Counted from the first letter of the stretch, positions 25,333-35,476 are shown. The stretch: 46,439 nucleotides of DNA from Thermomicrobiales bacterium (GCA_020432165.1 JAGQGU010000021.1:1-46439); one strand, 5' to 3'. Notes: generated from the letters alone by a model not told the origin. Numbers and translations are program-made.

Positions 25333-25950
25333 ATGGCAAATGTACTTGTCGGGCGTCGGGTGGTGCAGAGCAAGCAGCTTCCCGTAGGCACCGCCGCCTG
25401 TTTTCAGGTAGCTGACGGAGAATTGATTCAGATCATTGATATGAATGGTGGTCAGGTTGCTGCTTTGGTGGCGTGGACAGGCGAAGAACGCCTGAGCACA
25501 CCTGTCACCATGAGCGCGAACGCCAGCATCGTCCTCACCAAGGGCGACAAGCTTTTCGGTAATAACAAAACTGAATTGCTGGAGCTGGTGGAGGATACCG
25601 TTGGTCGGCACGATCTGCTCACCGGCACCATCCCGACTCCAACTCCGACCTCCAGCGTGCAGACCGTGATCCCAAGCAATCAGGAAGCACTCAAGTCTGC
25701 CGCGGTGGATGCTCCGGATACGGATGTCAGCAACCCGGTCAACTTCTTCAAGCACGTCATCATCAAGAGCAAGGGTGAGCTTGAGGGCAAGGAATCATTT
25801 AGCGAACGCAACGATACGGTGGTGCTTGTTGCCCTCACGGATTGCACCGTGGTGATTGGCAATCAGTACAACGAGCGTCGGCCCGGTGTCACTGCCGGCA
25901 AGACGGCAACGGAGAAGGATGGCGTGGTGCTGATTCGCATCTACGCCTAG
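25333..25950 (+). CDS. DUF1989-like (urea carboxylase-associated) family protein
   Basis: A 205-residue protein with the layout of DUF1989: ELIQIIDMNGGQVAALVAW, a LSTPVTMSANASIVLTKGDKLFGNN strand pair, VEDTVGRHDLLTG, then NPVNFFKHVII and DTVVLVALTDCTVVIGNQYN. Family members often accompany urea carboxylase or aminomethyltransferase genes; none is here. The Cys-containing segments that usually follow the HD motif are replaced by a Thr/Pro run (TIPTPTPTSS), so a metal or catalytic role may be lost. Weak ribosome site. Its stop overlaps a small convergent gene by 4 bases. Confidence 0.7.
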   Translation: MANVLVGRRVVQSKQLPVGTAACFQVADGELIQIIDMNGGQVAALVAWTGEERLSTPVTMSANASIVLTKGDKLFGNNKTELLELVEDTVGRHDLLTGTIPTPTPTSSVQTVIPSNQEALKSAAVDAPDTDVSNPVNFFKHVIIKSKGELEGKESFSERNDTVVLVALTDCTVVIGNQYNERRPGVTAGKTATEKDGVVLIRIYA

Positions 25951-26066
25951 AAGAGCAAAAGGATCAGCCAGGCGGTTGTGACGATCAGAATCACGGCGGT
26001 AATGATACCGACAATCACATCGGTGCGAGTGACGACGTTCTTTAGATCATGATCAACTGGCTGCAT
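25947..26066 (-). CDS. 39-residue single-helix membrane peptide
   Basis: A tiny gene of 39 codons plus TAG. The peptide has a hydrophilic N-terminus (MQPVDHDLKNVVTRTD) and one membrane helix (VIVGIITAVILIVTTAWLIL). AGGAG lies 9 bases before the ATG. It is divergent from hemH and its end overlaps the stop of the DUF1989-like gene by 4 bases. Such peptides often modulate a larger membrane complex; no partner can be named. The strong ribosome site and the clean helix argue against chance. Confidence 0.65.
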   Translation of the reverse strand: MQPVDHDLKNVVTRTDVIVGIITAVILIVTTAWLILLLF

Positions 26067-26108
26067 GTGCCATTCTCCTCATTCATCGATATCGGTATAG
26101 CACATATG

Positions 26109-26128
26109 GCGGGCAGCGCAGTGCCCGC
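26109..26128 (+). promoter_or_regulatory. Hairpin in the hemH upstream region
   Basis: GCGGGCA-N6-TGCCCGC, a perfect 7-bp stem 46 bases before the hemH start codon, just after a TATAGC box. Could sit at the 5' end of the hem transcript or be an operator. Weak evidence. Confidence 0.3.
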
Positions 26129-26173
26129 ACAACGTCGCAAGGTCGCGACATCCGGAAGGAGCGGTACCTTTTC

Positions 26174-27106
26174 ATGTCCCAACATCATCTGCTCATCATG
26201 GCCTATGGCGGACCCGACAAACTGGGGGATGTCCGACCATATCTTTTGGATGTCCGTCACCACCGTCCCACCTCCGAGGAGATCTTCAAGGAAGTGGAGG
26301 ATCGTTACGAACTCATCGGTGGCCGTTCCCCCATCCTGGAGTTGACCGAAGCCCAACGCGTTGGGATTGAGCAGCAGTTGAATGCCCAGGCCGCTGACGG
26401 CGAGAGCTGGCAGGTCTGGAAGGGGATGCGACACTGGCATCCCTATATCGCGCAGACGGTCGGCGAGATGAAGGAAGCCGGTGTTGATCAGGTGATCACG
26501 CTTGCCATGGCGCCGCACTATAGCAGCATGAGCATCGGTGCCTATAACAAGGCAGTAGAATCGGCCGCCGATGGAACCATGCAGATCGCCAATATCAATC
26601 GTTGGAACCTTTTGCCCGGCTATCTTGATGCGCTGACAGATCGTGTCAATGATGCGTTGCAGCTCTTCCCGGAAGATGTTCGCGATAGCGTGCCGATCAT
26701 CTTTACCGCCCACAGTCTGCCGGAACGCATCAAGGAGATGGGCGATCCCTACGAGTCGGATCTCCACGAGACCTGGGAGGAGATGAAGCGTCGCTTCCCG
26801 TCTCATACCGGCTATTGGGCGTACCAGAGTGCAGCCATGACCCAGGATCCGTGGTTGGGACCCGATGCCAGCGTCATCATCGAGCAGATTCACGCCGATG
26901 GTGGTCAGCATGTACTGATCGTACCGGTCGGTTTCGTCACCGAACACGTCGAGGTGCTCTTCGATATCGATATCGAGTTCAGACAGCAGGCGGAAGCACT
27001 GAGTATGCAACTGGAACGCATCCGCATGGTGAATGATCATCCCACCATGATGGCCGGACTCGCCGCCCTGGTGCGGGATCGCGCCAGCGAGGAAGGCTGG
27101 CTCTAG
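26174..27106 (+). CDS. hemH: Ferrochelatase (probably coproporphyrin-type)
   Basis: A 310-residue enzyme that inserts Fe(II) into a porphyrin. Seen: LLIMAYGGPDKLGDVRPYLLDVR at the N-terminus, FTAHSLPER with catalytic His180, and VPVGFVTEHVEVLFDID with Glu260, the pattern of monofunctional Gram-positive-type ferrochelatases. Those enzymes act on coproporphyrin III, so the coproporphyrin-dependent route is likely here. hemY begins 1 base after the stop, supporting a joint step. It heads an operon of about six genes. Confidence 0.93.
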   Translation: MSQHHLLIMAYGGPDKLGDVRPYLLDVRHHRPTSEEIFKEVEDRYELIGGRSPILELTEAQRVGIEQQLNAQAADGESWQVWKGMRHWHPYIAQTVGEMKEAGVDQVITLAMAPHYSSMSIGAYNKAVESAADGTMQIANINRWNLLPGYLDALTDRVNDALQLFPEDVRDSVPIIFTAHSLPERIKEMGDPYESDLHETWEEMKRRFPSHTGYWAYQSAAMTQDPWLGPDASVIIEQIHADGGQHVLIVPVGFVTEHVEVLFDIDIEFRQQAEALSMQLERIRMVNDHPTMMAGLAALVRDRASEEGWL

Positions 27107-27107
27107 C

Positions 27108-28490
27108 ATGGCCCGTCAGGTTGTGATCATCGGTGGTGGTATCAGCGGCCTCGCTGCCGCGTATGCCCTGAGCCAGCAACCTGATATCCATCCGGTCATC
27201 TATGAGGCCAGCGATCGCGTGGGTGGTGTGCTTCATACCGAAGTTAACGATGGCTGGGTGATCGAACACGGTCCCGAGAGCTTCATCGCCATGAAGCCGC
27301 GTGGTATCGGTCTGGCGCGTGAACTTGGGTTGGAACCACGATTTCAGACAACCAATCCTGCCAATCGCGGCTCGCTCATCATGAAGGGCGGCAAGCTCTA
27401 TCCCATGCCGGAGGGCTTGACCGGTCTCATTCCCAGTCAGTTTGGTCCGATGGCGAAGACCTCGCTGGTCTCGCCAGTGGGCAAGCTCCGCATGGGGTTG
27501 GACTTCGTCATTCCCGCAAGAAAGGACGATGGAGACGAATCGCTCGGCGCATTCGTGCGTCGACGCCTTGGCAGCGATATCTATGACCACCTGATCGAAC
27601 CATTGATGGCCGGGATCTATAGCGGTGATGGTGATGAGCTGAGTCTGCAGGCCACCTTCCCGCAATTGGCAGCGGCTGAACGTGAACATGGCGGACTTAT
27701 CAAGGGTGTGCTTGCGCAGAAGAAGGCGCAGAAGTCGCGACCGATCGCACATCAGTCCGTCATGGGTTTCCTCACTTTCAGAAATGGTATCCAGGAGATT
27801 GTCGACGCTTGTGCCGCGGCGATCCTTGCCAATGGCGGGGAGATGCGGTTGCAGACAGCGGTCACGGACCTGAACCGAACAGCTGGTGAGCGTTTTGCCC
27901 TGACAACACCTGGGGGTGTCGTCGATGCTGATGCCGTGATTCTCGCGGCACCAGTGCATGTGCAGCGGGAACTGCTGGCAGGGATAGCACCGGCATCCGC
28001 GCAGGCAATGACCGGTATTCCTCAGGTTTCGTCCGCGGTAGTCATGCTTGGATACGAGGGCGATATCGCACCGAAGAACTATGGCTACCTCAGCCCCAGG
28101 GCGGAGAATCGCACCGTGAAGGCCGTTACCTGGATGTCGTCCAAGTGGGAGGGGCGAGCTCCCGCGGGGCACACGCTGGTGCGCGGGTTCCTCGGTCGCG
28201 CGGGCGACCAGGCAGTACTGAATGCTACTGACAACGAACTGGCGAATATGGTTCGCGCGGAGATCAGTGAGACTGCTGGTATCACGGCTGCGCCGGTTCT
28301 TGTGCGCGTCGTGCGCCTCAATGCCGCCAGCCCACAGTATCTCGTCGGTCATCTCGATCGCGTTGCCACTATTGAGGCGGAGATCGCCACGATTCCAGGT
28401 TTGGAAATCGCGGGAAACATGCTGCACGGTGTCGGTATTCCGGATGCCATCGCTGCTGGCGAGCGTGCATCTGCTAACGTACTTGCATGA
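27108..28490 (+). CDS. hemY: Coproporphyrinogen/protoporphyrinogen oxidase
   Basis: A 460-residue FAD enzyme that oxidises coproporphyrinogen III (or protoporphyrinogen IX) to the porphyrin with oxygen. The dinucleotide fold GGGISGLAAAYALSQ, then VYEASDRVGGVLHTEVNDGWVIEHGPESF, is typical of HemY. Also LVSPVGKLRMGLDFVIPARK, EPLMAGIYSGDGDELSLQATFPQL and the C-terminal second FAD motif ending GVGIPDAIAAGERASANVL. It sits 1 base after hemH and overlaps the next gene by 4 bases. The next enzyme of the route (HemQ) is not in the window. Confidence 0.94.
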   Translation: MARQVVIIGGGISGLAAAYALSQQPDIHPVIYEASDRVGGVLHTEVNDGWVIEHGPESFIAMKPRGIGLARELGLEPRFQTTNPANRGSLIMKGGKLYPMPEGLTGLIPSQFGPMAKTSLVSPVGKLRMGLDFVIPARKDDGDESLGAFVRRRLGSDIYDHLIEPLMAGIYSGDGDELSLQATFPQLAAAEREHGGLIKGVLAQKKAQKSRPIAHQSVMGFLTFRNGIQEIVDACAAAILANGGEMRLQTAVTDLNRTAGERFALTTPGGVVDADAVILAAPVHVQRELLAGIAPASAQAMTGIPQVSSAVVMLGYEGDIAPKNYGYLSPRAENRTVKAVTWMSSKWEGRAPAGHTLVRGFLGRAGDQAVLNATDNELANMVRAEISETAGITAAPVLVRVVRLNAASPQYLVGHLDRVATIEAEIATIPGLEIAGNMLHGVGIPDAIAAGERASANVLA

Positions 28491-28978
28491 GCAAGCAGCG
28501 TCCTGACGAGCCTAAACGCGAATATACCCCTGGAGAACAGCAGCAGAGCTTTATCCAGCGACGCTATACCGCCTTTGCTGATCGCTCCCGTGATCCTGGC
28601 GATGCCTTAACCTGGGCGATTGTGTTAGGTGCCTTTATTGGCACATTGCTCCTCGTTTGTTTTGCCGTGGCGGGTCAGGCACGATACGCGTTGGTCTCCT
28701 CCGGTGTCTTTCTGCTTTGGGTTGTGGTGGTGAGTTACTGGGGCCGTGTCAATGTGGCCTCCATCTTATGGGGATCATCCACCGCCGATAGCAACCGGCC
28801 GCCGAATCCCGTCTATGTCTATCATCCCACCTTCGCCCTTGTTCTTTTTGCCCTGATATGTGCCGCACTTGATGTGGCGAATGGTCGGGGATTCGGCTGG
28901 TACGGCGTGGTCCTGATCTTTGCCGCGATCGCGTATCTGGCGCTCTATCTCCGTTCCTTCTCGAGCAGTACTTCCTGA
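28487..28978 (+). CDS. Four-helix membrane protein of unknown function
   Basis: A 163-residue integral membrane protein. A charged tail (SKQRPDEPKREYTPGEQQQSFIQRRY) precedes about four hydrophobic segments: WAIVLGAFIGTLLLVCFAVAG, YALVSSGVFLLWVVVVSYWG, FALVLFALICAALDVA and WYGVVLIFAAIAYLALYL. No family recognised. Its ATG overlaps the hemY stop (ATGA), so it is translated with the heme genes. Confidence 0.75.
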   Translation: MSKQRPDEPKREYTPGEQQQSFIQRRYTAFADRSRDPGDALTWAIVLGAFIGTLLLVCFAVAGQARYALVSSGVFLLWVVVVSYWGRVNVASILWGSSTADSNRPPNPVYVYHPTFALVLFALICAALDVANGRGFGWYGVVLIFAAIAYLALYLRSFSSSTS

Positions 28979-29010
28979 ATCGTCGTCGTCAATTGAGAGG
29001 AGCCTCGAAC

Positions 29011-30393
29011 ATGTTCACCCGTCGTCAATTCATCACCGCCGGGAGTTTTGGTGTCCCTCTGCTGATATCGCCGGCGTGGGCAGAAGCGACACCTCAGGCG
29101 ACTCCTTCCGGAGCATCGATCTCGACGCCGCCAACATCTGCCGAGATTGTTCCTGTCTGGAAGAGCGCGCAGGCGAATCTTGAAGCTACGGCGAAGCCTG
29201 TTTTGGAGGCATTTTGGGCAGCTGATGCCGATACGATTGCCGCTGTGGCGACGGATGACATCGCCCGGTTGATCACGGCCGCGAATCTTGCCTCAGCCCT
29301 CGATGCACTCACGCAGAATCAGTTGCAGTTTGCTTTTGCTGAGGTTGGTGCCTGGTTCTTCGGTCAGTTCACCGGCGATCGGATCGCTGGCACCTTTGTG
29401 CAGGGTGGCGCGATCGATTGGTACGTTCTCCCCGAGGAAAAGCAGACCGATAGTGTCCCCACGGGTAACTGGAAGGGTGTTATTGGTCCCGGAGTCATCG
29501 ATCTGGGTATCGAACTCGTCTTTACCGGCGATGCCGATACCCTTGCAGTCGCGTTGAGTACTCCATCTCAGTTCGTTTTTTCGGTTCCCATGTCCGAGGT
29601 TCAGTTTGTTGCTGATCTGCCGATCGGTGAGCGCATCGACCTCAGCACCAAGCCAGCCGGGGGATCGATATCCAGCATTAACTTCTATGGCGAGGAGTAC
29701 GTTTGGGGAAATCACACCGTGCAGTTGGAGAGTTGGTGGGATAGCACTGGCAAGCTTGCGAGCCTGGCACTCACACCACAACCGACTCTGCCTGCAACGG
29801 ATGAGATGGAGCCGATTTACGCACGACTCCCGTTCGATGGGGCTTGGTTGGTTTTCTGGGGTGGTGACACGGTCTTCCGCAACTATCATGCGGCCACACC
29901 GAGCCAGCGCACAGCTGCCGATATTATGATCTGGCGAGATGGTTCCACAGCATTTGGTGATGGCAGTAAGCCCGAAGATTACTGGGCGTTTGGGCAACCA
30001 TACCTCGCGCCCGTGGATGGCACTATCGTCATTGCGCGCGATGGATTCGAGGATATTACTCCGCAGGGGCCAGCCAACCCTGCCGATCATGCAGCCGGGA
30101 ATCATGTTGTCATTGATACGGGCGGTGGTTTTGTCTACCTTGCGCACTGCCAGCAAGGATCGGTTTTGGTGGCCGAGGGTGATGTGGTGATGGCGGGGCA
30201 ACAGATAGCCAATATCGGTAACTCCGGCAATACCTCCGAACCGCACGTGCATATTCACGCGCAAAGTGTTGCCGAATTCGGGGATCCCAACGCGGTCGCG
30301 GTGCCAATGGTATTCACCAATCTGTTGGTTGATGGCGAACCCATGGAAAGCGCGATGCTCCAAGCTGCTACCATCGTGGAGAACAACGCATAG
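29011..30393 (+). CDS. Exported M23 (LytM-like) peptidase family protein
   Basis: A 460-residue secreted protein. The leader MFTRRQFITAGSFGVPLLIS has a twin arginine and ends at AWAEA. Residues about 50-270 form a domain I cannot name; the C-terminal part is a duplicated-hybrid-motif M23 domain with HxxxxSxRTAADI, NHVVIDTGGGFVYLAHCQ, EGDVVMAGQQIANIGNSGN and EPHVHIHAQ. The metal ligands would be His, Asp and the HxH pair, so an active peptidoglycan endopeptidase is possible. The ATG at 29011 has AGGAG 9 bases upstream; a TTG at 28993 overlaps that site. Confidence 0.82.
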   Translation: MFTRRQFITAGSFGVPLLISPAWAEATPQATPSGASISTPPTSAEIVPVWKSAQANLEATAKPVLEAFWAADADTIAAVATDDIARLITAANLASALDALTQNQLQFAFAEVGAWFFGQFTGDRIAGTFVQGGAIDWYVLPEEKQTDSVPTGNWKGVIGPGVIDLGIELVFTGDADTLAVALSTPSQFVFSVPMSEVQFVADLPIGERIDLSTKPAGGSISSINFYGEEYVWGNHTVQLESWWDSTGKLASLALTPQPTLPATDEMEPIYARLPFDGAWLVFWGGDTVFRNYHAATPSQRTAADIMIWRDGSTAFGDGSKPEDYWAFGQPYLAPVDGTIVIARDGFEDITPQGPANPADHAAGNHVVIDTGGGFVYLAHCQQGSVLVAEGDVVMAGQQIANIGNSGNTSEPHVHIHAQSVAEFGDPNAVAVPMVFTNLLVDGEPMESAMLQAATIVENNA

Positions 30394-30408
30394 GGAAAGG
30401 ATCCTGGC

Positions 30409-31569
30409 ATGACTCGACTGGTGCTCTCTGTCTTCGCTGCAATCGTCCTGCTCGTTTCCTCCCTGCCTGCAAGTGCGCAGGATTTTGTCGAGGGATTCGA
30501 TGTCGGTTTCGAGCCGGTAGCGGAGGGATTCGACAGACCCACGGTTATCACCAATGCAGGTGACGATACCCTTTACGTCGCCGAGCAAGCCGGTATCATC
30601 TCCACCATCGTCGATTCGGAACGGAGCGCCACTCCTTTTCTCGATATCACTGATCGCGTCAACGATGCTGGCAATGAGCAGGGGCTGCTTGGTCTTGCCT
30701 TCCCATCAGACTACACCGATTCGCACGTCTTTTATGTCGATTACATCGATAACAACGGGAATACGGTGGTGAGTCGCTTTACGGTGGACGATAGCGGCAG
30801 CGCCGATCCTGCCAGTGAGGTGGTGATTCTGCAGCAGGAGCAACCCTACCAGAATCACAATGGTGGTCAACTCGCATTCGGTCCCGATGGCTATCTCTAC
30901 ATCGGCCTTGGCGATGGTGGTAGCCAGGGTGACCCAAATGGCAATGGCCAGAATCTGCAGACCTGGTTGGGCAAGATTCTGCGGATCGATGTCGATCCCA
31001 CTGTGGTTCCATCCGGGCAGACGTATGTTATCCCTGAAGACAACCCCTTTGCTGATGGTCAGGGCGGATTGCCAGAGATCTTTGCCTATGGATTGCGCAA
31101 TCCCTGGCGATTTAGTTTCGATGCTGAAAACGGCAATCTCCTCATTGCCGACGTCGGTCAGGACTGGATTGAAGAGATCAATCTGCTGCCGGTCGATCCG
31201 GATGCTGCCCTCAACTTCGGCTGGAACGTGATGGAGGGTGACACCTGCTATCTGGAGGAGGGATGCGATACGACCGGAATCACGCTGCCGATTATGGAGT
31301 ACACCCACAATGAAGGTGGTTGCAGTGTTACCGGTGGTTATATGTATTATGGAGAAAACTTGCCTGATTTCACCGGCACCTATTTCTTCGGTGATTACTG
31401 CACTGGATATGTCTGGCAGGGTGTTCCTGGCGACGACGGTAGTTGGACCATGAATGGACCCGTGCAGAGTGGACTGGCGATATCGACGTTTGGTGTTGAT
31501 ATCAATGGCGAAATCTATGTTGCTGATCTAAACACTGGCATCATCTACCGATTGGAGGCACCGTTGTGA
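30409..31569 (+). CDS. PQQ-dependent glucose/sorbosone dehydrogenase-like protein (GSDH)
   Basis: A 386-residue exported beta-propeller. The signal peptide (LVLSVFAAIVLLVSSLPASAQ) is clear. The body follows the soluble aldose sugar dehydrogenase family: RPTVITNAGDDTLYVAEQAG, EQGLLGLAFPSDY, QPYQNHNGGQLAFGPDGYLYIGLGDGG, GKILRIDVDP and EIFAYGLRNPWRFSFD. These cover the PQQ and calcium pockets. It lies 16 bases after the M23 gene, and the next gene starts within its stop codon. Substrate unknown. Confidence 0.92.
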   Translation: MTRLVLSVFAAIVLLVSSLPASAQDFVEGFDVGFEPVAEGFDRPTVITNAGDDTLYVAEQAGIISTIVDSERSATPFLDITDRVNDAGNEQGLLGLAFPSDYTDSHVFYVDYIDNNGNTVVSRFTVDDSGSADPASEVVILQQEQPYQNHNGGQLAFGPDGYLYIGLGDGGSQGDPNGNGQNLQTWLGKILRIDVDPTVVPSGQTYVIPEDNPFADGQGGLPEIFAYGLRNPWRFSFDAENGNLLIADVGQDWIEEINLLPVDPDAALNFGWNVMEGDTCYLEEGCDTTGITLPIMEYTHNEGGCSVTGGYMYYGENLPDFTGTYFFGDYCTGYVWQGVPGDDGSWTMNGPVQSGLAISTFGVDINGEIYVADLNTGIIYRLEAPL

Positions 31570-32075
31570 TCCGAATGCGATTGGCCACGCTTGATGATAT
31601 TTCTCAGATTGCTCCTATGGAGCAGGCTGCCTCGGAAGTCTTCCGCGAGATTGGCATGACTGCCGTCGCTGATGATGCTCCGATTCCTGATGCCGTGCTG
31701 GAGCAGGCTGTGGCTGATCAACGACTTTGGGTTGCGACCGAGTATGGCACTCTGCGCGCCTATTTGTTGGCCGAATTTCTCCCGGAGAGTCTGCATATCG
31801 AGCAAGTGACCGTGCATCCGGATGCTGCCCATCGTGGTATTGGCGCGATGCTGATTCAGTCGGTTTCCGGAGATGCCCGGGCTGTTGCACTGGGCAAGAT
31901 CACGCTGACCACGTTCGAGAATGTCCCGTGGAATGCGCCCTACTACGAGCGGTTGGGATTCATCGATATCGATGAATCGGAATGGCCAACGGGGATTGCC
32001 GAGATTGTGCAGGCAGAGAAGGATAAAGGGCTCTATGCCTGGCCTCGCGTGGTCATGATGAGACCGATCGAGTAA
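31566..32075 (+). CDS. GNAT family N-acetyltransferase
   Basis: A 169-residue acetyltransferase: IRMRLATLDDISQIAPMEQAA at the N-terminus, LRAYLLAEFLPESLHIEQVTVHPDAAHRGIGAMLI with the acetyl-CoA loop (HRGIG), and LTTFENVPWNAPYYERLGF, which is the typical last half. Starts with GTG inside the stop of the GSDH gene (GTGA), so coupled. Last gene of the hemH operon, closed by hairpins at 32091-32200. Substrate unknown. Confidence 0.92.
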   Translation: MIRMRLATLDDISQIAPMEQAASEVFREIGMTAVADDAPIPDAVLEQAVADQRLWVATEYGTLRAYLLAEFLPESLHIEQVTVHPDAAHRGIGAMLIQSVSGDARAVALGKITLTTFENVPWNAPYYERLGFIDIDESEWPTGIAEIVQAEKDKGLYAWPRVVMMRPIE

Positions 32076-32090
32076 CCAACGTGAAAAGAG

Positions 32091-32144
32091 GCAAGACGCC
32101 CATTCGCGGTTCGGATTGGCTGAATCCCGAACCTGGGCGTCCTG
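32091..32144. terminator. Convergent-gene hairpin 1
   Basis: A long stem: GACGCCCA (32095-32102) with TGGGCGTC (32134-32141) and inner GGTTCGG with CCGAACC (32108-32114, 32127-32133), followed on the minus strand by CTCTTTTC. Fits a terminator of the C39-like gene. Confidence 0.7.
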
Positions 32145-32157
32145 CAAGGTGAGGGGG

Positions 32158-32200
32158 AGGAGGTTGCGAAGATGGTTTCCCATGTTCGCTTCTATCTCCT
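32158..32200. terminator. Convergent-gene hairpin 2
   Basis: AGGAG...GCGAA-g-ATGG-tttc-CCAT-g-TTCGC...CTCCT, a nested stem of three helices, followed by TTT on the plus strand. Probably shared 3' end for the acetyltransferase transcript. Confidence 0.5.
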
Positions 32201-32258
32201 TTAACGACCGATCGTCAGGATTTGTTCCGGTAGACGCGGAACGTCTGTGCTCTGGTCA

Positions 32259-33047
32259 TTAAGTAAAACGCGTGGGAGCCAAAAAAGTGTCGGTTTCCAT
32301 AGAAATCGACTTGGGCATCACACTCAGCGCCATCCCGTCCATCACGTTCCACATGGACATGAACTCGTCCCAGCCGTAGGTCCGCCAGACAGCCGTCCCC
32401 GGATCGGAGAGATAGACATAATCTTCGTCATAGCCGTATGCGGTCATGACGTGCATGTATTGCGTGAGCTGATAGCTGCGCCCCTCCTCATCCTGGACGT
32501 GGAAGGAGTTAACTTCGCCGCGCATTGCCAGCCAGACCACCACCGCATGCCCTGACGAAAGCTCACGTTTCAGGATATTGGCGTCGCCCTCGGCATAGAT
32601 CACCTCGCTGGGGATACCCCAGCTGGCGAGTACATCGTGGAGTGGCTCGGTATAGATGCCATAATCGGTGGTATTACCCCATTCGCCCCAGATATTGCCA
32701 CGGTAGCCATAATGCGGATTCTCGTTCAGTGGCACCGCATCATCGAAATCGTATTCGGTGATATTCCAGCCGCCGATCGTTGCGGCGATGGTTGTGCTGG
32801 CATATTCGCAGCTGAGCGGACGTTGCTGTTGATAGAGATAGGCACCCGCGAGCATTGCGCTGGCGGGATAGGGGCCGGTATCGAGGTGGCGTTCGATCGC
32901 ATCCGGCACGTAGTCACTCGGGACACGGTTAAGTACGCCGCTTTGCCAGACAACCAGGGCCAGCACAACCAATGCCGATGCGATCCCCAGCTTGCGCGGG
33001 AATCGGCGATTGTGCGGTTGCTGCATTGATCCGGCGGTGGTGACCAT
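32259..33047 (-). CDS. C39-like cysteine peptidase, membrane-anchored
   Basis: A 262-residue protein with one N-terminal helix (GIASALVVLALVVW, about residues 21-34) and an outside papain-like domain. The catalytic triad is visible: Cys80 in LSCEYAS, His199 in YMHVMTAYGYD and Asp215 in YLSDPG. This matches the C39-like (PF13529) peptidases often found in Gram-positives and Chloroflexota; it lacks the ABC exporter parts of true bacteriocin-processing C39 proteins. GAGGAG lies 9 bases before the ATG. Standalone gene, substrate unknown. Confidence 0.85.
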   Translation of the reverse strand: MVTTAGSMQQPHNRRFPRKLGIASALVVLALVVWQSGVLNRVPSDYVPDAIERHLDTGPYPASAMLAGAYLYQQQRPLSCEYASTTIAATIGGWNITEYDFDDAVPLNENPHYGYRGNIWGEWGNTTDYGIYTEPLHDVLASWGIPSEVIYAEGDANILKRELSSGHAVVVWLAMRGEVNSFHVQDEEGRSYQLTQYMHVMTAYGYDEDYVYLSDPGTAVWRTYGWDEFMSMWNVMDGMALSVMPKSISMETDTFLAPTRFT

Positions 33048-33266
33048 CGTATCGCTCCTCGGTTACCAGTGTACGCAATTGGTTAACGGTTGAGGAAGCG
33101 CGAAGTGTCATGTTATGGGATGATACAGAACCGCTTTCATTAGGGCTACGGAGCATTGATTCGAGTCACAGGATATGGCATATTAGTTGTGTGAGCCCCG
33201 GGTCGACCTCTGCGAGTGTAAAAACTTGCAAGCCGCCGGGGCATTGTCTTACCCCGAGAAAACAAA

Positions 33267-33956
33267 ATGCCGGATGAATGGATCGAACGATGGTTAGGCG
33301 CACCGAGGTTCGAGAAATACCTACTGCTTTGTGCAGGTGACAGGCAGAGAGCTCTGGCTACCTATGAGTGGAATGTCAGGCTGGGGCTGGCATTGATGCG
33401 TGATATCTGCCACTTTGAAATAGCTCTCCGAAATACATATGATCGTGCTATCTCTGAGAGATGGGACGGGACAGACCACTGGTTGCTTAGTGCAGATTCT
33501 CCGGTTTTTACTCGAAGCGAACACAATCGTTCCCTGCGAACCGATGCTCAGGATCTCAAGACGCGCTGGGCAATCAGTGACGCGATTGCGCGCGCTACAA
33601 CTGACGATTCCGTTGTCCCATCATCGGGCAAGATTGTGGCTGAGCTCACTCTCGGGGTGTGGTCGCGATTCACGTTCAAGCTTAACGAACACAATCTCTG
33701 GATTCCATATCTTCGATATGCTTTCCCGTTAGAGGTAACCAGAGATGATGTACATGGGAACGTTATGAGGATTCACGGTATGCGGAATCGTATCGCTCAT
33801 CACGAACCTGTATTTGGGATGACTCCTGGCTCCCGACAAAACCCTTATAGCGTGTATCTGGCCGTGGTCGAATCTCTTGGATGGTTTGCTCCCGAAGTTG
33901 CACAGCACGTGATTGCTGGATCTACGGTAGTTGATTTGATCAACAGAAAACCATAG
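33267..33956 (+). CDS. Abi-like HEPN protein (candidate abortive-infection RNase)
   Basis: A 229-residue protein of the Abi-like group (related to PF07751). It opens with WIERWLGAPRFEKYLLLCAGDRQRALATYEWNVRLGLALM and HFEIALRNTYDRA, and ends with the HEPN signature MRNRIAHHEPVF: Arg173-x4-His178, the ribonuclease site of these families. Base composition is lower in GC than the neighbours. No ribosome site is evident before the ATG (AAAACAAA), and a CGGGG/CCCCG hairpin (33237-33256) stands just upstream, so expression may be low or conditional. No antitoxin is adjacent. Phage defence is the family's usual role; here it is inferred. Confidence 0.75.
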   Translation: MPDEWIERWLGAPRFEKYLLLCAGDRQRALATYEWNVRLGLALMRDICHFEIALRNTYDRAISERWDGTDHWLLSADSPVFTRSEHNRSLRTDAQDLKTRWAISDAIARATTDDSVVPSSGKIVAELTLGVWSRFTFKLNEHNLWIPYLRYAFPLEVTRDDVHGNVMRIHGMRNRIAHHEPVFGMTPGSRQNPYSVYLAVVESLGWFAPEVAQHVIAGSTVVDLINRKP

Positions 33957-33988
33957 CTCCTGACGCTTGTTACTAGCTACGCAATGGT

Positions 33989-34019
33989 AAACGACCCCGG
34001 CGGTTCACCGAGGTCGTTT
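33989..34019. terminator. Bidirectional intrinsic terminator
   Basis: AAACGACC (33989-33996) and GGTCGTTT (34012-34019) enclose a further CGG/CCG pair, with T-rich ends. It separates the Abi-like gene (+) from metY (-). Confidence 0.85.
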
Positions 34020-34030
34020 GCCAGAGAGTG

Positions 34031-35476
<1,446 letters not shown>

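Noticed and set aside
26042-28427. Long minus-strand open frames (355 and 482 codons) opposite hemH and hemY
   Set aside because: Shadows of well-recognised genes; composition typical of antisense frames.
29293-30588. 431-codon minus-strand frame
   Set aside because: Antisense of the M23 and GSDH genes.
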